From Ulota crispa (Eukaryota > Streptophyta > Bryopsida > Orthotrichales > Orthotrichaceae), in the NCBI GenBank assembly GCA_963920765.1, contig OY987251.1:10481219-10545218 (forward strand): a stretch of DNA of 64,000 bases, in the 5' to 3' direction. A program made the position numbers and the translations under genes. The notes under the pieces are model-generated. The model did not search any database, was not told where the DNA came from, and saw nothing but the letters and a program-made list of their open reading frames with translations. Each line of letters opens with the position of its first letter. Within the stretch, counting starts at the first letter, position 1. Of the stretch, positions 21,770-32,578 are shown in pieces.

Positions 21770-22432
21770 GAAGAGGAAAGAATGGAGCTAACAATATAGT
21801 CCAGTACATTTACAGGAGCGATTGGAGTCTCCTTTCATAGAGACGACGACCCGAAGCACATGTTAAATGGAATCCCTAATTGCAAAAGCCTAAGAGAGAA
21901 GAATGAAGAAGCATTGCAACACTAATAGAATACAAAATGGGTCCAAATCAAGCAGTCCTAACAAACACAAGCACATCCTAATGAGCACAACTCTGTTCAA
22001 ATTAAGACATCCAAATCATAAAAATAATGTTCACTCGGTCCATTGATAGGTAGCGTAATTACAAAAAGAACAATGAAGAGGAAAAAATGGAGCTAACAAT
22101 ATAATCCGTAGTAAAGACCAGACAAGAAACGTTGAAGAATGAGGGAACATCAAAAACTGACACAATAACACCACGTAGATGATATGGAAACCCTAATAGC
22201 AAAAAGCCCAATGGAGATGAAGAGCAAAAAGCATTATAATTACAAAAAGAACAAAGAGGAAAGAATGGAGCTAACAAGTATAGTACAGTACAAGGGTGCG
22301 TCTCCTTTCACAGAGACGGAGACCCAAAGCACATGTCACTGGGCACGGGGCCAGGGACGAACCCTAAATCCAGATACTGCAACCCGAACACCACCAGAAT
22401 GGCGAGCAGGCTCAGATACGACACATATACAA
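21770..22432 (-). pseudogene. Tandem partial copies of the 3' end of the plastid membrane protein gene
   Basis: The segment 22300-22432 matches the last roughly 40 codons and 3' flank of the gene at 22795-23478, for instance GACGGAGACCC, CACATGTCACTGGGCACGGG and GCAACCCGAACACCACCAGA, in the same orientation. The match stops abruptly at about 22430. A second, shorter copy is at about 21815-21870 (CGACGACCCGAAGCACATGT). The flanking phrase 'gaatggagctaacaata' recurs near 21781, 22086, 22265 and 22741. These are truncated duplicates without a start codon. Confidence 0.75.
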
Positions 22433-22794
22433 CACAAGAGAGCGTATACAATAGAACGACATTCTTTAGGGTTAAGACATCCGAATCAATAAAATAATGT
22501 TCACAAAATAACGTTCACTTGGGTTGAACTTTTTGACAGAGTAATCACAAAAATGACAAAGAAGAAGAAAGAATGGACCTAACAAATACAGTACAGAGCA
22601 AATGAGAAACGTTGAAAGCCCAGGGAACATCAAAAAAAGACCCAGTAACACCACACTGCGATAGAAACCCTAATTGCAAAAACCCAATGGAGATGAAGAA
22701 AAAAGCATTTGTAATTACAAAAAGAACAAAGAAGAGGAAAGAATGGAGCTAACAATACAATACACTACAGTACAGAAGTGCGTGCGTCTCCTTT

Positions 22795-23478
22795 TCAAAG
22801 AGACGGAGACCCGAAGCACATGTCACTGGGCACGGGCCCAGGGATGAACCCTAAATCCAAATACTGCAACCCGAACACCACCAGAATGGCGAGCAGGCTC
22901 AAATACGACAGCCCTTCCACGGCGCCCAGCAACCCCGCCGGCCCCGACGGCAGCCCCGACCCCGTCTTCACCTTCGAGTACGTGGACCACCCGATGGTCG
23001 CCACCACCACCAGATAGCTCACTCCCTCCACCGCCCCGATGGCCCCTCCCGGCCCTGGAGGTAACCCGCACCCCGTGGTCTTCAACGTGTACAGCGACCA
23101 CGCCACCACGGGGTTCGCGATGATACCCCCCGCTATCGCCGCCACCCCCGCCGTCCCTATCTCCGTCTTCTCCGAACTCTGCTGCGCCACAATTCGTACC
23201 CGACGACGCGAGGACGAAACCCTAAGTGGCGAAACCCTAAGTAGCGAATCCCGAAGAGGTGAAACCCTAAGTGACGAAACCATAAGAGGCGAAACCACAA
23301 GAGGGGAAACCAGAAGAGGGGAAACCCTAAGAGGCGAATCCCGAAGAGGTGAAACCCTAAGTGGTGAAACGGTAGCGAGTGATAACGGGGAGAAGAGGGA
23401 CGAAGGGAGTGTGTGCGAATGCGGTGGAGAGAGTGTCGTGGTCGTCGCCATTGTTGCTGCTCCCTGCCAGCACGCCAT
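22795..23478 (-). CDS. Small plastid-targeted membrane protein, 227 aa, with repeat-expanded transit region
   Basis: Single-exon frame from ATG at 23478 to TGA at 22795. Residues 1-30 contain MATTTTLSPPHSHTLPSS (from Met10), a chloroplast-type leader; residues 38-88 are a repeated S-P-L-R-V pentapeptide; SSSRRRVRIVAQQ at 88-100 looks like a processing region. The mature part has three hydrophobic segments (about 108-131, 150-166 and 189-207). It also has an internal duplication: GCGLPPGPGGAIGAVEGVSY at 136-155 and GSGLPSGPAGLLGAVEGLSY at 173-192. It ends FIPGPVPSDMCFG. I know this pattern from uncharacterised plant plastid proteins, probably of thylakoid or envelope membrane, but cannot name a function. 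The high GC differs from the surrounding AT-rich repeats. Met10 is an alternative start. Confidence 0.8.
   Translation of the reverse strand: MACWQGAATMATTTTLSPPHSHTLPSSLFSPLSLATVSPLRVSPLRDSPLRVSPLLVSPLVVSPLMVSSLRVSPLRDSLLRVSPLRVSSSRRRVRIVAQQSSEKTEIGTAGVAAIAGGIIANPVVAWSLYTLKTTGCGLPPGPGGAIGAVEGVSYLVVVATIGWSTYSKVKTGSGLPSGPAGLLGAVEGLSYLSLLAILVVFGLQYLDLGFIPGPVPSDMCFGSPSL
23216..23375 (-). repeat. 15-bp in-frame minisatellite within the transit peptide
   Basis: The plus-strand unit GAAACCCTAAGTGGC repeats about 10.5 times with substitutions such as GAATCCCGAAGAGGT and GAAACCACAAGAGGG. Every unit is exactly 15 bp, so each change adds or removes one S-P-L-R-V pentapeptide and keeps the frame. The core AAACCCTAA is identical to the plant telomeric repeat unit, perhaps by chance. 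Confidence 0.9.
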
Positions 23479-23491
23479 TGCTCAAACCTAC

Positions 23492-23870
23492 CAGAATAAA
23501 TAAAATGGCAATGAGAGAGAAGATGTGGAAAATGCACAGCGAGTAGAATCAAAATTCAAGTTCTTGTCTGGCTCTTCTGAAATTCTGCATCGATTTGTCT
23601 TCTGAGGAGAAGTGATTGAGAAAGCGCAGGAGTGTGTAGAGGTTTGGTGCGAGAGAATTAGAGTGGGAAGTGAGCCCTCCCAGAATAAATAAAACGGCAA
23701 TGAGTGAGAATGTATGTGAAAAATGCACAGGGAGGGAAATCGAAGTTCAAGTTCTTGTCTGAGTCTACCGAAACTTTGCGTTGGTTTGTGTTCTGATGGG
23801 AAGTGTTGTAGGAAGTGTGTAGAGGTTTAGTGCGAGAGAATTTGAGTGGGAAGTGAGCGGAATTGAGACA
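23492..23870 (-). repeat. Tandem duplication of the 5' region of the plastid membrane protein gene
   Basis: Two units of about 185 bp, at about 23492-23676 and 23679-23862, share CCAGAATAAATAAAA, GGCAATGAG, AAAATGCACAG, AAGTTCAAGTTCTTGTCTG and GTGTGTAGAGGTTT. The first unit starts immediately upstream of the ATG, so the 5' untranslated region and core promoter are probably duplicated. Confidence 0.8.
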
Positions 23871-24240
23871 AGTTACTGAAAGTTGTGAAGGAAGGGTTTG
23901 TGAGGAGATTCTGTGAGAATTTGGATTGGGGAGAGGATTAGGGGTGATTTTTTGTTCGGTTCTCTTCGCCACTCGTTTTGAATTTGGGTGAGGTGGATTG
24001 GCTTGTGGGGGTTTTTGTGATTGGGGGAATTTGGCCGGGGGGGGGAGTGGTTGGGTGGAGACTGGAGACTGGAGAGGGCCAGAGGGGATGGGGGAGGGGA
24101 GGACGGGTTGGGGTTGTTCGATCGCGGGTATGGGGTAGGGACGGGCTCGGTGCCTGTCACCGGTGGAGGGCTTTGGGTTTGGTCGGCTTATCTCCGTGGA
24201 GATTTTGTGAGGTGGTTTACCGTTTTTTTTTGAAAAAATA
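23871..24240 (-). promoter_or_regulatory. GC-rich upstream island
   Basis: A G-rich plus strand (GGCCGGGGGGGGGAG at about 24030-24045) lies upstream of the duplicated leader. Open frames in either strand are Pro/Ser- or Gly/Trp-rich and look non-coding. It is probably distal promoter; a gene facing the other way cannot be excluded. Confidence 0.3.
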
Positions 24241-24302
24241 GATAACGAAATGGAATAATGATTTATGGTACTGTAACAAATTATTTCTACTAGTGTGAGG
24301 CT

Positions 24303-24626
24303 TTAAGGTAGGAACACCCACAAGCTGTTAGTTTAAGAGTTTTGAACATGATGACTATTAGTAAACATCTAGCAAATTATAGGATTCTATTAGGAACATA
24401 AGATTATTTAGTTTGCACTTTTAAATGTATTATTTGGATACTATGAGAATAAGTTGTGAATTTTTAAAAAGAAAATTGCCGTTGCACCCATAATCAACAC
24501 TAAGGTTTCATGTTCACATGTTGCACATCCTTGTAATTACGTTTATTTATTACTTCCATAGATTTTTCAAGATTTCAGAGGTGACGGTTATGAGGACACT
24601 AATGCTTATGGGTGCTCCTACCTTAC
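24303..24626. mobile_element. Family B MITE, copy 3 (reverse orientation)
   Basis: The ends TTAAGGTAGGAACACCC and GGGTGCTCCTACCTTA are inverse copies. The interior matches the copies at 6341 and 15628 in reverse complement (GAACATGATGACTATTAGTA near the left end, GATTTTTCAAGATTTCAGAG near the right). It lies upstream of the plastid membrane protein gene. Confidence 0.87.
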
Positions 24627-24913
24627 ATAGTGAAAGAATACTTTATGCTAATTTGGATGAATCTTGCTTAATATGAAAATGTGACATGAGGCCAACTACA
24701 AAAAATAGGTGTCACAAGAGAACTAATGGCTTTTTGGAGATGATCACAAAAGCCTCTACAATTTATTTTGACTACGTTACTTTGTTCAACTCCTTTACAT
24801 GTATTACAAATACTAGTGTATATAAAACAAAATCTAGGATAATAATGTCTAAAATTCTAAGCTCTAAGTTTCTTTGTGTCCTCTTTTACTATTTGAGAAT
24901 TTACTTGTAGTCT

Positions 24914-25806
24914 TTAACCCCTAAAGACCAAAGTCCCCTTGGGGGACTTTTGGAATTTTGGGTAGGCTTGTGTGACCTCAATTTTTTACATGATATTTTG
25001 AAACTTTTTATGAGTATGTAGGAATGTTTAAGGTTTGTGGGATGCAAAAAATCATGTGATTATGTCACACGGTTCACAAGTTATGGGCGTTTTTTGGCCA
25101 AAAGCAATTTGAGGGGCAGCTTGGGCAAGGGAGAAAATATTGACTTTGGAGAGAGGAAAGCAAGGAGGGGTTGCCACATGTTGCTCTGGTGGTCCCCATT
25201 ACTTTGTCATTGGCCCCTTTCATTTCCAATTAGGAGATCAAATTGGGCTTTGGGAGCTTCTAAATTTTAGAGATTTTGAGTCTTTTAACTTTTTTTTTGA
25301 CATTTGAAGTACATTTTTATCTTCAAACATGCCGTTTAGATTTTCCATATCTAAAAACATGTGGTGAGAAACTTCACTCAAAAACGTCATAGTGTATTTG
25401 CAAAACTTGTCATATAGTGGCATTGTAATAATTTTGAGGATGTGTTCCGTGTCTTTGATTGCCTTGAAAATTAGTGTACAAAGGTCTAACTTGATTACCT
25501 ATAAGATAAAATTACAACTTCAAGGTCTATAGTGCAAAAAAAATCAGCAAATGGTGGTCAAAGCCATCTGAAATTTTTGGGCACCATGGGAAAAATAAAA
25601 ACTTTTTCTTTGAGATGCTCATAACTTTCAATTTGTACAATCAAATGTCACAAAATTTTCAATGATTCTTTTCCCACAAGTGCATTACAAGACCCTATGG
25701 TTGGATTTCCAAAAACATCACTTTGTTGAAATTTTGATGAATGCAACAATATGGGCAGTTTTGAGTGGTTTTTGACAAAAAATGGGCTTGGTAGCTTAGG
25801 GGTTAA
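24914..25806. mobile_element. TTAA-ended element, family A, 893 bp
   Basis: The left end is TTAACCCCTAAAGACCAAAG, followed by the hairpin-like GTCCCCTTGGGGGAC; the right end is GGCTTGGTAGCTTAGGGGTTAA (last 22 bases). TTAA borders both ends. The interior contains no convincing coding frame. TTTTTTGAAAC... and 'catgggaaaaat' stretches resemble the copy at 46606. Confidence 0.75.
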
Positions 25807-26433
25807 TGCAAATTTCACCAAATCTGAGTGGTCCACTATTTCTCAAAAAGTATGACATTGGTGTCCAGAAACCAATCATGGATGAAGTGATAGGTGAGTA
25901 GCAAGACAAAGAATTAATATTCTAAAACAATTGGGTTCACCACTGTGCTTTCTCTTGGAAAGGATCAGAGCCATTTTTATGGGATTTCTTTTCTTTCTTC
26001 AACAGATTCATTCCTTGTCTTTTGAAATGTTTTCTTTTTCATGAAACATTTTGGTTGTCTACGGTAGAGAGGCAAGGCACTTTAGCTTTAGAACACCAAC
26101 AAAAGGTTGAGCAGCAATAAAAGCTGGGGAGTACTTCATCATAAAGGACCATGCCAGATTGTATGTTTGACTGAGAAGGTAATTTGGTAGTTCAGCAGTT
26201 TTTTAATACTAGGCAGTGGCGGAGTAGGTCCCAATGCTTGTGTCTCATTGGTTGAATTTCTAAAATTGAGTTCAAGGTCTTTACGTAAGGAGTCAAGTCT
26301 AAAACATTGTAAAATATTTCTATACTCTAACAAGAGCAATTTGATTGTGCTTCAACTTCAAGTATTGGGTCCATAAAAATGGAAGGCCAATTTGGGGTTG
26401 TTGTTAGATTTCATCAGGTACTAGTTAATCCAA
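25807..26433. other. Intergenic, no gene recognised
   Basis: AT-rich; no family-like protein frame, array or terminal repeats detected. Confidence 0.35.
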
Positions 26434-26761
26434 GGGAAATTTTTATGGATACTCTTGAAGTTTGCCATAGTATAGATATTCTTGGTTTTTCAGAAATTGC
26501 ACAAATACCCTTAGACCATAATTTTAAGGCATTTTGTTCTATTGTGAATGTCACTTATTTTTCTATTGTGTGCATGATTACTTCTTTTCTATTCTATTGC
26601 ACTCCATACTTTAACAATAGTCATGAAGGAAGTAGTTTGCATAACAAAACAAAAACCTGAGAATTATGGTCCGAGGGTATTTGTGCAATTTCTGAAAGAT
26701 CACAGACAGCTACTAGTTATATAAATATGACAAACTTCAAGGGTATCCATAAAATATTCCC
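26434..26761. mobile_element. GGGAA-ended TIR element
   Basis: The left end GGGAAATTTTTATGGATACT with CTTGAAGTTTG pairs with the right end CAAACTTCAAGGGTATCCAT plus AAAATATTCCC. A second paired block lies inside: GAAATTGCACAAATACCCTT and GGGTATTTGTGCAATTTC. The flanks share only TTAAT, so the target duplication is unclear. It is 328 bp with no transposase; an open plus-strand frame (26379-26660) crosses it and is probably spurious. Confidence 0.75.
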
Positions 26762-27132
26762 TTAATTTGATATGAAATAATGTTTTGCTGGAAGATGAAC
26801 ATTGTAGGATGGAGCTGAAATCTCAACATGCCATACATAGCTAATTGTTGCAACAACTTAAAGTTTAGAAATAAAAATCATGCCATGAGGAGCAGAAAAA
26901 CTAGAAGTTATGTCATTCCCTCTTGTCAATGGTGTGGGGAGATCCATTAATCGAAGGCATGTCCATTCACGAATAATTTAGCTTTAAAAGATGTCAATGC
27001 ATCTAAAACATCTTCTGATCACCATGACCCTACACAACTCAAATTTGCCTTCATGAATGGCTCCACTTGATCTTACTTTTTTCATTCTTTTCTTTTTTGA
27101 GAAATTTTCTTGAAAATATCCCACCTCTTAAA

Positions 27133-27161
27133 TATATATAAATATATAAATTATATATATA

Positions 27162-27220
<59 letters not shown>
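27133..27220. repeat. (TA)n microsatellite
   Basis: An almost unbroken TA dinucleotide run, densest at about 27168-27217, with short AAAT/TTTA interruptions to the left. Confidence 0.95.
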
Positions 27221-27226
<6 letters not shown>

Positions 27227-28133
27227 AAACTTGTTGATTAGTATTCCATATGGTTGGAAATCAACATACAAAATGTAGAATATTACGGGCAACTCATTCA
27301 TCTTCCAAAATCCAAGTTCCACAATAACCTCTTAAATTTGATTGGTGGAAAGCCAAAAACTGGAATTCACAAATTCACACTATGAGTCATTTTCCACGGG
27401 CAATCAAAATTAGCAACAATGATCAGCATTTTTTAATGGTAAAAAATTGTGATTTCCAAAATTCTTGTATTTTTTCCCTAAAAGGTAGAACCTTGCTATA
27501 AACCACCATTTCCACTTTCTAATTTTACCTTTTTCTAGCACATTTCAATGCTGTTTTCTGTACCTCATTTGTTGTTTCTTAGCTATTCTAGTTCCAATTG
27601 CTTGTAGAAATTGGCCTTGGTGTCCCAAGTCTCAGTTGCCATTGATTTAGAAATGTCAACAAGACAACACTTTTTGAAAATTTGTTGCCTAAATAAGGTA
27701 ATCGGCTCGTAAACCAACCATCTAAGGGAAAGATGACGTTTGTACTAAAATAAAGTCAGATGAGCAACCTCAAAGTATTTTTGGTGGAAAGTCAAAGAAG
27801 AAACAATTCTATGGCCATTTAAATTGAAATTTCTGAGTTGGTATGAATTAAATACAATTTATCAAAACAAAAGGTGCATAGGTATCTATTCTTGATCATA
27901 GGTGGTAGCATTCATGATGCAAAGGTGACTTGTAGATGGAGCACATGAATCCTAAAAGCAACCACTACAAAGCCCTAGAATGCTCAAATAAGGCTCTTAA
28001 AGCATGCAAGCACCCATTTCACATTCAATGCTCAAATCATGATTGAGAACATGTTTTCATTTATTTTAATATGACATATATCAATATTTTATTGAAAAAC
28101 AAAACTCAACACAATTATGGCCAATAAGCGCAC
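27221..28133. other. AT-rich intergenic with one shared repeat end
   Basis: No gene seen. The phrase AAGGTAATCGGCTCGTAAAC at about 27696, followed by CATCTAAGGG, is similar to the left end of the element at 43185, indicating a second, probably partial, copy of that family. Confidence 0.4.
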
Positions 28134-28365
28134 TTAACCCTTAAAAGACCCTTGGGCTCTGGAGCTACGGTACCAAATACAGTTGCAACCAATATTCAGA
28201 AGTTTGAATTAATTGGAAATTAAGTGTTACAACCATACATATTGAAGGGTTGTATGATAATGGGTGCATAAAAAAATTTGGAAAGCCCTCACAGTAGCTC
28301 ATATACGTCTCTACATATGGTCATACATACGGCCGCAAAGGGCTTTTGTGACGTTTAGGGGTTAA
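28134..28365. mobile_element. TTAA-ended element, family A, short copy
   Basis: The left end TTAACCCTTAAAAGACCCTT and the right end GACGTTTAGGGGTTAA are a weaker inverted repeat of the same type, with TTAA at both borders. It is 232 bp long. Confidence 0.6.
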
Positions 28366-29194
28366 TAGTAGCTCATGTCACTCTCTTGAAGTTCTAAAAT
28401 TGTGCATGCACAAGTATAATTTTTGAATAAAGAAAGTGTCATCCATTTAGAAAGCTTGGTGCACCAAAAAATGAAAGGATGAAGATGAACACTAACCTCC
28501 AAACAACTTTTCTTGCATAAAAAAATTCAAATACTTTTTCTTAACCCTATTTTCTAACATTTTTCATTGCCTTCATCAAAAATCCAAAGCAAAGCTACAA
28601 TCCAGCCTTAACCTCATATTTAATAAAATGGGAGATTGGGCACCTTCCAAAATAACCAAAGGAGACATAAAACTTTTCAATTTCAAATTAATTTTGAAAA
28701 GTGTTATTGCAATTTAAGTCGAGTCAACCTAAATTGCAGTAAAACCTTCCAATTTTAAATAAAATCTGAAAGATTTTATGTCAATTCAGCTCAAATTGAG
28801 TTGCATTGACATAAAACCTTTCATCGACTTTCCTTTACATTACCTCAATAGAAAACTCCCATTTTACTGAATATGAAGAATTTGAATCGAGAGACACGTC
28901 GTGTTCTCCGCTGTCCTGATTTTTCTGTTATGTTTTGCTTACTGCATTACTATCCCGCGCCGTCACTGTCATGGCTTTTCGTTCCTTAGAACTACAGTGT
29001 ATCATCAAATTGCCTTCCACACTTTCATCGTTAGGGTACCATAAAGTGATATAGAAACGTAGCACAATATTTGTAACATTTCCATTGAGAGTCAGAAATC
29101 CGACGGTGACTCTGATGTTTTCCGCAACAGTGCTATACTGCTATTGCCGGCTTGAATTTGCACCAGGCAGATTCGATTCAATGAACATTTACTC
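28366..29194. other. Intergenic; inverted phrase near 28700-28800
   Basis: No gene. The phrases TTGCAATTTAAGTCGAGTCA and TCAATTCAGCTCAAATTGAG, together with AACCTTCCAATTTTAAAT against AAACTTTTCAATTTCAAAT, form a loose inverted repeat at about 28620-28860 (AAATGGGAG... and CTCCCATTTTACTGAATATG), probably a decayed short transposon. From about 28880 the base composition rises, marking the approach to the peptidase locus. Confidence 0.4.
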
Positions 29195-30212
29195 GATCTG
29201 TCAGTAATACTCCCCTCACTTGCAACGATCATCACCATCGCTGTTAAAATCATGCTAAGCTTAAGTTAAGCTTGACGTCTCTCGATCTCTCATCACCGAG
29301 CTGGTTTCATTCCTGCTTCCTCTCTCTGAAGCAGCTTCAATGTGAATAAAAACAAGTAAAGGTTTCTTTTAGATTCAAAAATCGGTGTTTATACTTTAGA
29401 TTTTGGATCTTCATTTGTTTGATTTTATGAAACTAGTTAGCGAGAAAACACTAAGTTAAGATGATGTACGGTTTTAGATCATCAAATGTGCGATGATTTT
29501 CTTGTACGCTTTTAATTGATTGAACGGCCTAGGGTTGTCCAATCAGGGTTTACTACTGGTCGTGTTTCGCAAAAGTCAGTATAAGTCACAGGTGCTCTTG
29601 TCTGATTTTGCACCAGCAGATTTCACAGGGAGATCTCGGTGCGTTAACCCTTGGGGCTAAAGTTCATTTGGAGGTTAACCCTGGAACGATTAGCCCAAGT
29701 TAATGCACTTTAGCTTGGGCAAGGTGAATCATTTTGGAAACTAAAATTAGTGTAAAGTGTAAAATGTTCACCCAAGATTTTCTTTCAAGCGCAGTGTAAG
29801 AGGGGTTAAAGTGGGAGCAAACCTCTGAAAGATTAGCCCCTGCTAATGCCACCAAAACTTTCTATCGTTTATGAACATTTACTGTCAGTAATATTACTCA
29901 CCTTACAACGATCACCATCGCTGCTTATTCATGCTATCTCTCATCTCCGATCTAGTCCATTCCCGCTTCCGCTCTGAAGCAGCTTCAATGTGAACGAAAA
30001 CAAGTTAAGAATTCTTTTTGATAGAAAAAACAGTATTCATACTTCATTTTTTTATCATATGTTTGATTGTACGAAACTAAGCAGGAAAACACTAAGTGAA
30101 GATGATGATGTCAGTAAGGTTTTAGATCATCCAACGTGCGACTTATTTCTTGTACGCTTATATTTTAGCTTAAATGAAAACGGCCTAGGGTTGTCCAATC
30201 AGGGTTTGATAC
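29195..30212 (+). repeat. Duplicated block of about 350 bp upstream of the peptidase gene
   Basis: Copy 1 (about 29195-29555) and copy 2 (about 29868-30212) share GAAGCAGCTTCAATGTGAA, GGTTTTAGATCATC, TTTCTTGTACGCTT and GGCCTAGGGTTGTCCAATCA plus GGGTTT. The separating block (about 29640-29850) contains TTAACCCTTGGGGC and GAGGGGTTAAA, possibly a family A remnant. The duplicated part may include an untranslated first exon, but no coding frame supports this. Confidence 0.7.
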
Positions 30213-30404
30213 TGTAGTGGACGTAAGTGCCCGGTCTTAGATAAGACGTTCGAGAAAAAACGAGTCATGCAAACTGCGTGTTATACCTTGAACATCGGAT
30301 CTGTTCCCTTTCGCGGCATGTAATGCGTGTCAAACAAACCTGCCTAAGTTTATATCCAGCAGCAGAAAAAGCATGATTGTCCGTATAGTGTACTCGGCAA
30401 ACTG

Positions 30405-30575
30405 TTTCGTCAAACTTATTGTAGTTTGTTCAGACTCAGAGTATGATTTTCTTCAAACTTAGTTTGTTTAAGAGTATGGTTTTCGTCAAACTTAGTTTGT
30501 TTAAGAATACGATTTCGTCAAACTTAGTTTATTAAGAGTATGATTTCGTCAAACTCAGTTTGTTAAAGAGTATGA
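30405..30575. repeat. Tandem repeat of about 36 bp, five units
   Basis: The unit resembles TTCGTCAAACTTAGTTTGTT followed by TAAGAGTATGATT. It is present at about 30406, 30443, 30486, 30517 and 30546 with small losses in length. Confidence 0.85.
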
Positions 30576-31657
30576 TTTTTTGTCATTAGCTGGCCGAGGA
30601 CTCGTGGTCAGGTTACACTCTCTGAAAAAAAGAAGTAATTTAGCTGTAGTTGTGAGCTTTGAGCTTTGAGCATTGGCTCATTTTTTACTACAATCCAGTT
30701 CAAGTTTCTTCTTTTTTACTGTTGCTGTAGGTTTTAATTCGCCGATCAACGCAGAGGTTAATCTTTTCGCTTTTTAGTCTGGAGCTTAAAAACAGGATGC
30801 GCTTGATTAAGCCTTAACTTAAGTGCCGAGTGTTTCTTCAAAAAAAACATGTCAATCGCAGCCAGGCCAATACCTTAGGTGTTAACTAAGTAGTCAAGTC
30901 TATTTGATCGTTTGATTGTTTATATAAGGTGATGATATTTGGAGCACTGTACTTTTCACGATGGTCAAGGAGATAGTACTGTACCACTCATCAAAAGAAA
31001 AAAAAACATCTACTGATGTTATTTTATTATCCGTTGCCACGATCTTTTCGACTATCTTGGCAAAAGCGAAATGCTTTCAATCTTAACTTTTTTAACTTTT
31101 GACCAATTTTCATTACATCTGAAAATGGCACCTTTTTTCTCGAGGATTGATCGACAGGTGCAAATCGAGGCTAACTTCCGTTTAATTCCTTACCATGTTT
31201 ACCAGTTTTAAAGTAAGATTTTATCGACGTTGAACTTAAACCTGGAGTTGTTCATGTTTTGCAGTACAGCTCTGAGCAGTTTGGAACACAACGCGATGCG
31301 AATTGGTGCCACCATATGACAATCTTACTAATTTGGTAAGACCTACTAATCCACAAATTCATGAAAAGAAGTAGTCTCAAATGTGATTAAGCTTATTGGT
31401 CTAATCTGCAGCAAGTACTGTTGCGTTAGGTAAATCTTCAAATTTAACACTGCAATTAATACTCTCACTTACTTTACGTCGATACAGTACAGTACAGTCC
31501 TTTTTGGTACAAGCTTTTCTCTGTTTAGCATATTTTGTGAAGACGGCTGAGAAGAGCGAATTCTACTGAAGGTGTTTGGTTCATAATGTTCTGTAACTAG
31601 TAAAGATGTTTGAAAGGTTGGTGATGATAAATTGCCTGTTTCATTAACTTACTGCAG

Positions 31658-31815
31658 GACGGTGGTTGAGCTATGTGCAGGCTTGCAGTCATAAAGGAGT
31701 GATGATCGACCAAATTCCGTCAGGGGTTTTAGTGTCAGGTGACAGTCCTGCCTGCAATCGTCACATACACAAAGACAAGCTTCTCACTCTAGACCTCCAC
31801 AGCCATGTCCCGCAG
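31658..31815 (+). other. Possible 5' untranslated exon of the peptidase gene
   Basis: Bounded by TTACTGCAG on the left and CCGCAG|GTAAGC on the right, good splice sites. Spliced to 32501-32558 it carries a short frame (MIDQIPSGVLV... to VPQVLRRRRG) that cannot be continued in frame into the exon with the S9 start codon. It is therefore best read as leader sequence, or as part of a separate short transcript. Confidence 0.35.
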
Positions 31816-31867
31816 GTAAGCTTAATTTGCTGATTGCGGTTTCTTTAGTAGAGCCTGATACTTGACA

Positions 31868-32340
31868 AATCTCTTCGCAAATTAACGTGTTTGAAGTGGC
31901 TGTGACGAGAGCGATTTTTTCTTTCAACTTCATGCATTGTTGCTCAGAAAAGATTTTAGGTGTAAGTTGGATTTGTGCGTGATTTTGTGCTTGTATCATT
32001 AGTGAGTGTTTTCTGTTTGAAAATAATTGCTTTCTCAGCAAATTAATTTGTTTGAAGTGGCTTTGACGAGAGCCCTTTTTTCTTAATCTCGTGCATTGTT
32101 GCACAGAAGAGATTTCAGGTCTAAGTTGGTTTTGTGTGTGACCTATTTCTTGTATCATTAGTGTGCGTTTTCTGTTTGGAAACAATTGCTTTCTCAGCAA
32201 ACTAATTTAATTGAAGTGGCTGTGACGAGAGCGCTTACTAATTTATTTCGTGTATTGTTGCACAGAAAGATTTTAGGTGTAAGTTGAAATTGTGCGTGAT
32301 TTATTGCTTGTATCATTAGTGCGTGTTTTCTGTTTGGAAT
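31868..32340. repeat. Three tandem units of about 160 bp in the leader intron
   Basis: Each unit holds AATTAATTTGTTTGAAGTGGC-like sequence, TGACGAGAGCG, GCATTGTTGCACAGAA, TTTTAGGTGTAAGTTG, CTTGTATCATTAGTG and GTTTTCTGTTTGGAA. Units begin at about 31876, 32039 and 32200. One strand reads through as an open frame of repeats, which is not considered coding. Confidence 0.85.
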
Positions 32341-32500
32341 AGCTGCTTTGTAGCAGCAAAGTGATAGTTGAAATGAACGAACGCTTGCGTGTATTCTTTT
32401 GCTGAAGCTTTCTGTTTCATATGTTTTTTTCTACATAAGTGGCTATGGCTACACGTTAAACAGATATTAGCTCATTTGATTATGCTCAATTGCACTGCAG

Positions 32501-32558
32501 GTCTTGAGACGACGCCGAGGATTGCGATCTTTTTTCCCGAGAGGCTGTTCTGGATCAG
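32501..32558 (+). other. Possible second 5' untranslated exon of the peptidase gene
   Basis: Bounded by CACTGCAG and GGATCAG|GTCTGT. The next intron contains the short inverted-repeat element at 32579-32834 and ends at GCTTTCAG|GGGAGC (32859), from which the frame runs to the ATG at 32877. Confidence 0.35.
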
Positions 32559-32578
32559 GTCTGTTCCGGCTTCCGGTG

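Noticed and set aside
23216-23375. Interstitial telomeric repeat
   Set aside because: Units are 15 bp and not 7 bp, and vary in a way that keeps a coding frame, so it is a coding minisatellite, whatever its distant origin.
23873-24241. Pro/Ser-rich minus frame and Gly/Trp-rich plus frame in the GC-rich island
   Set aside because: Low-complexity composition in both strands at once points to non-coding GC-skewed sequence.
27128-27322. Small frame rich in Tyr-Ile repeats
   Set aside because: It is the translation of the TA microsatellite.
29645-29815. Further family A element between the two duplicated blocks
   Set aside because: TTAACCC and GGGGTTAA strings are present, but the termini do not pair beyond a few bases, so it is not called as an element.
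31784-32200. 138-codon minus-strand frame with repeated LLRKQLF(P/S)NRK segments
   Set aside because: It follows the tandem units of about 160 bp in the leader intron of the peptidase gene, and the third unit breaks the frame; repetition and not selection explains it.
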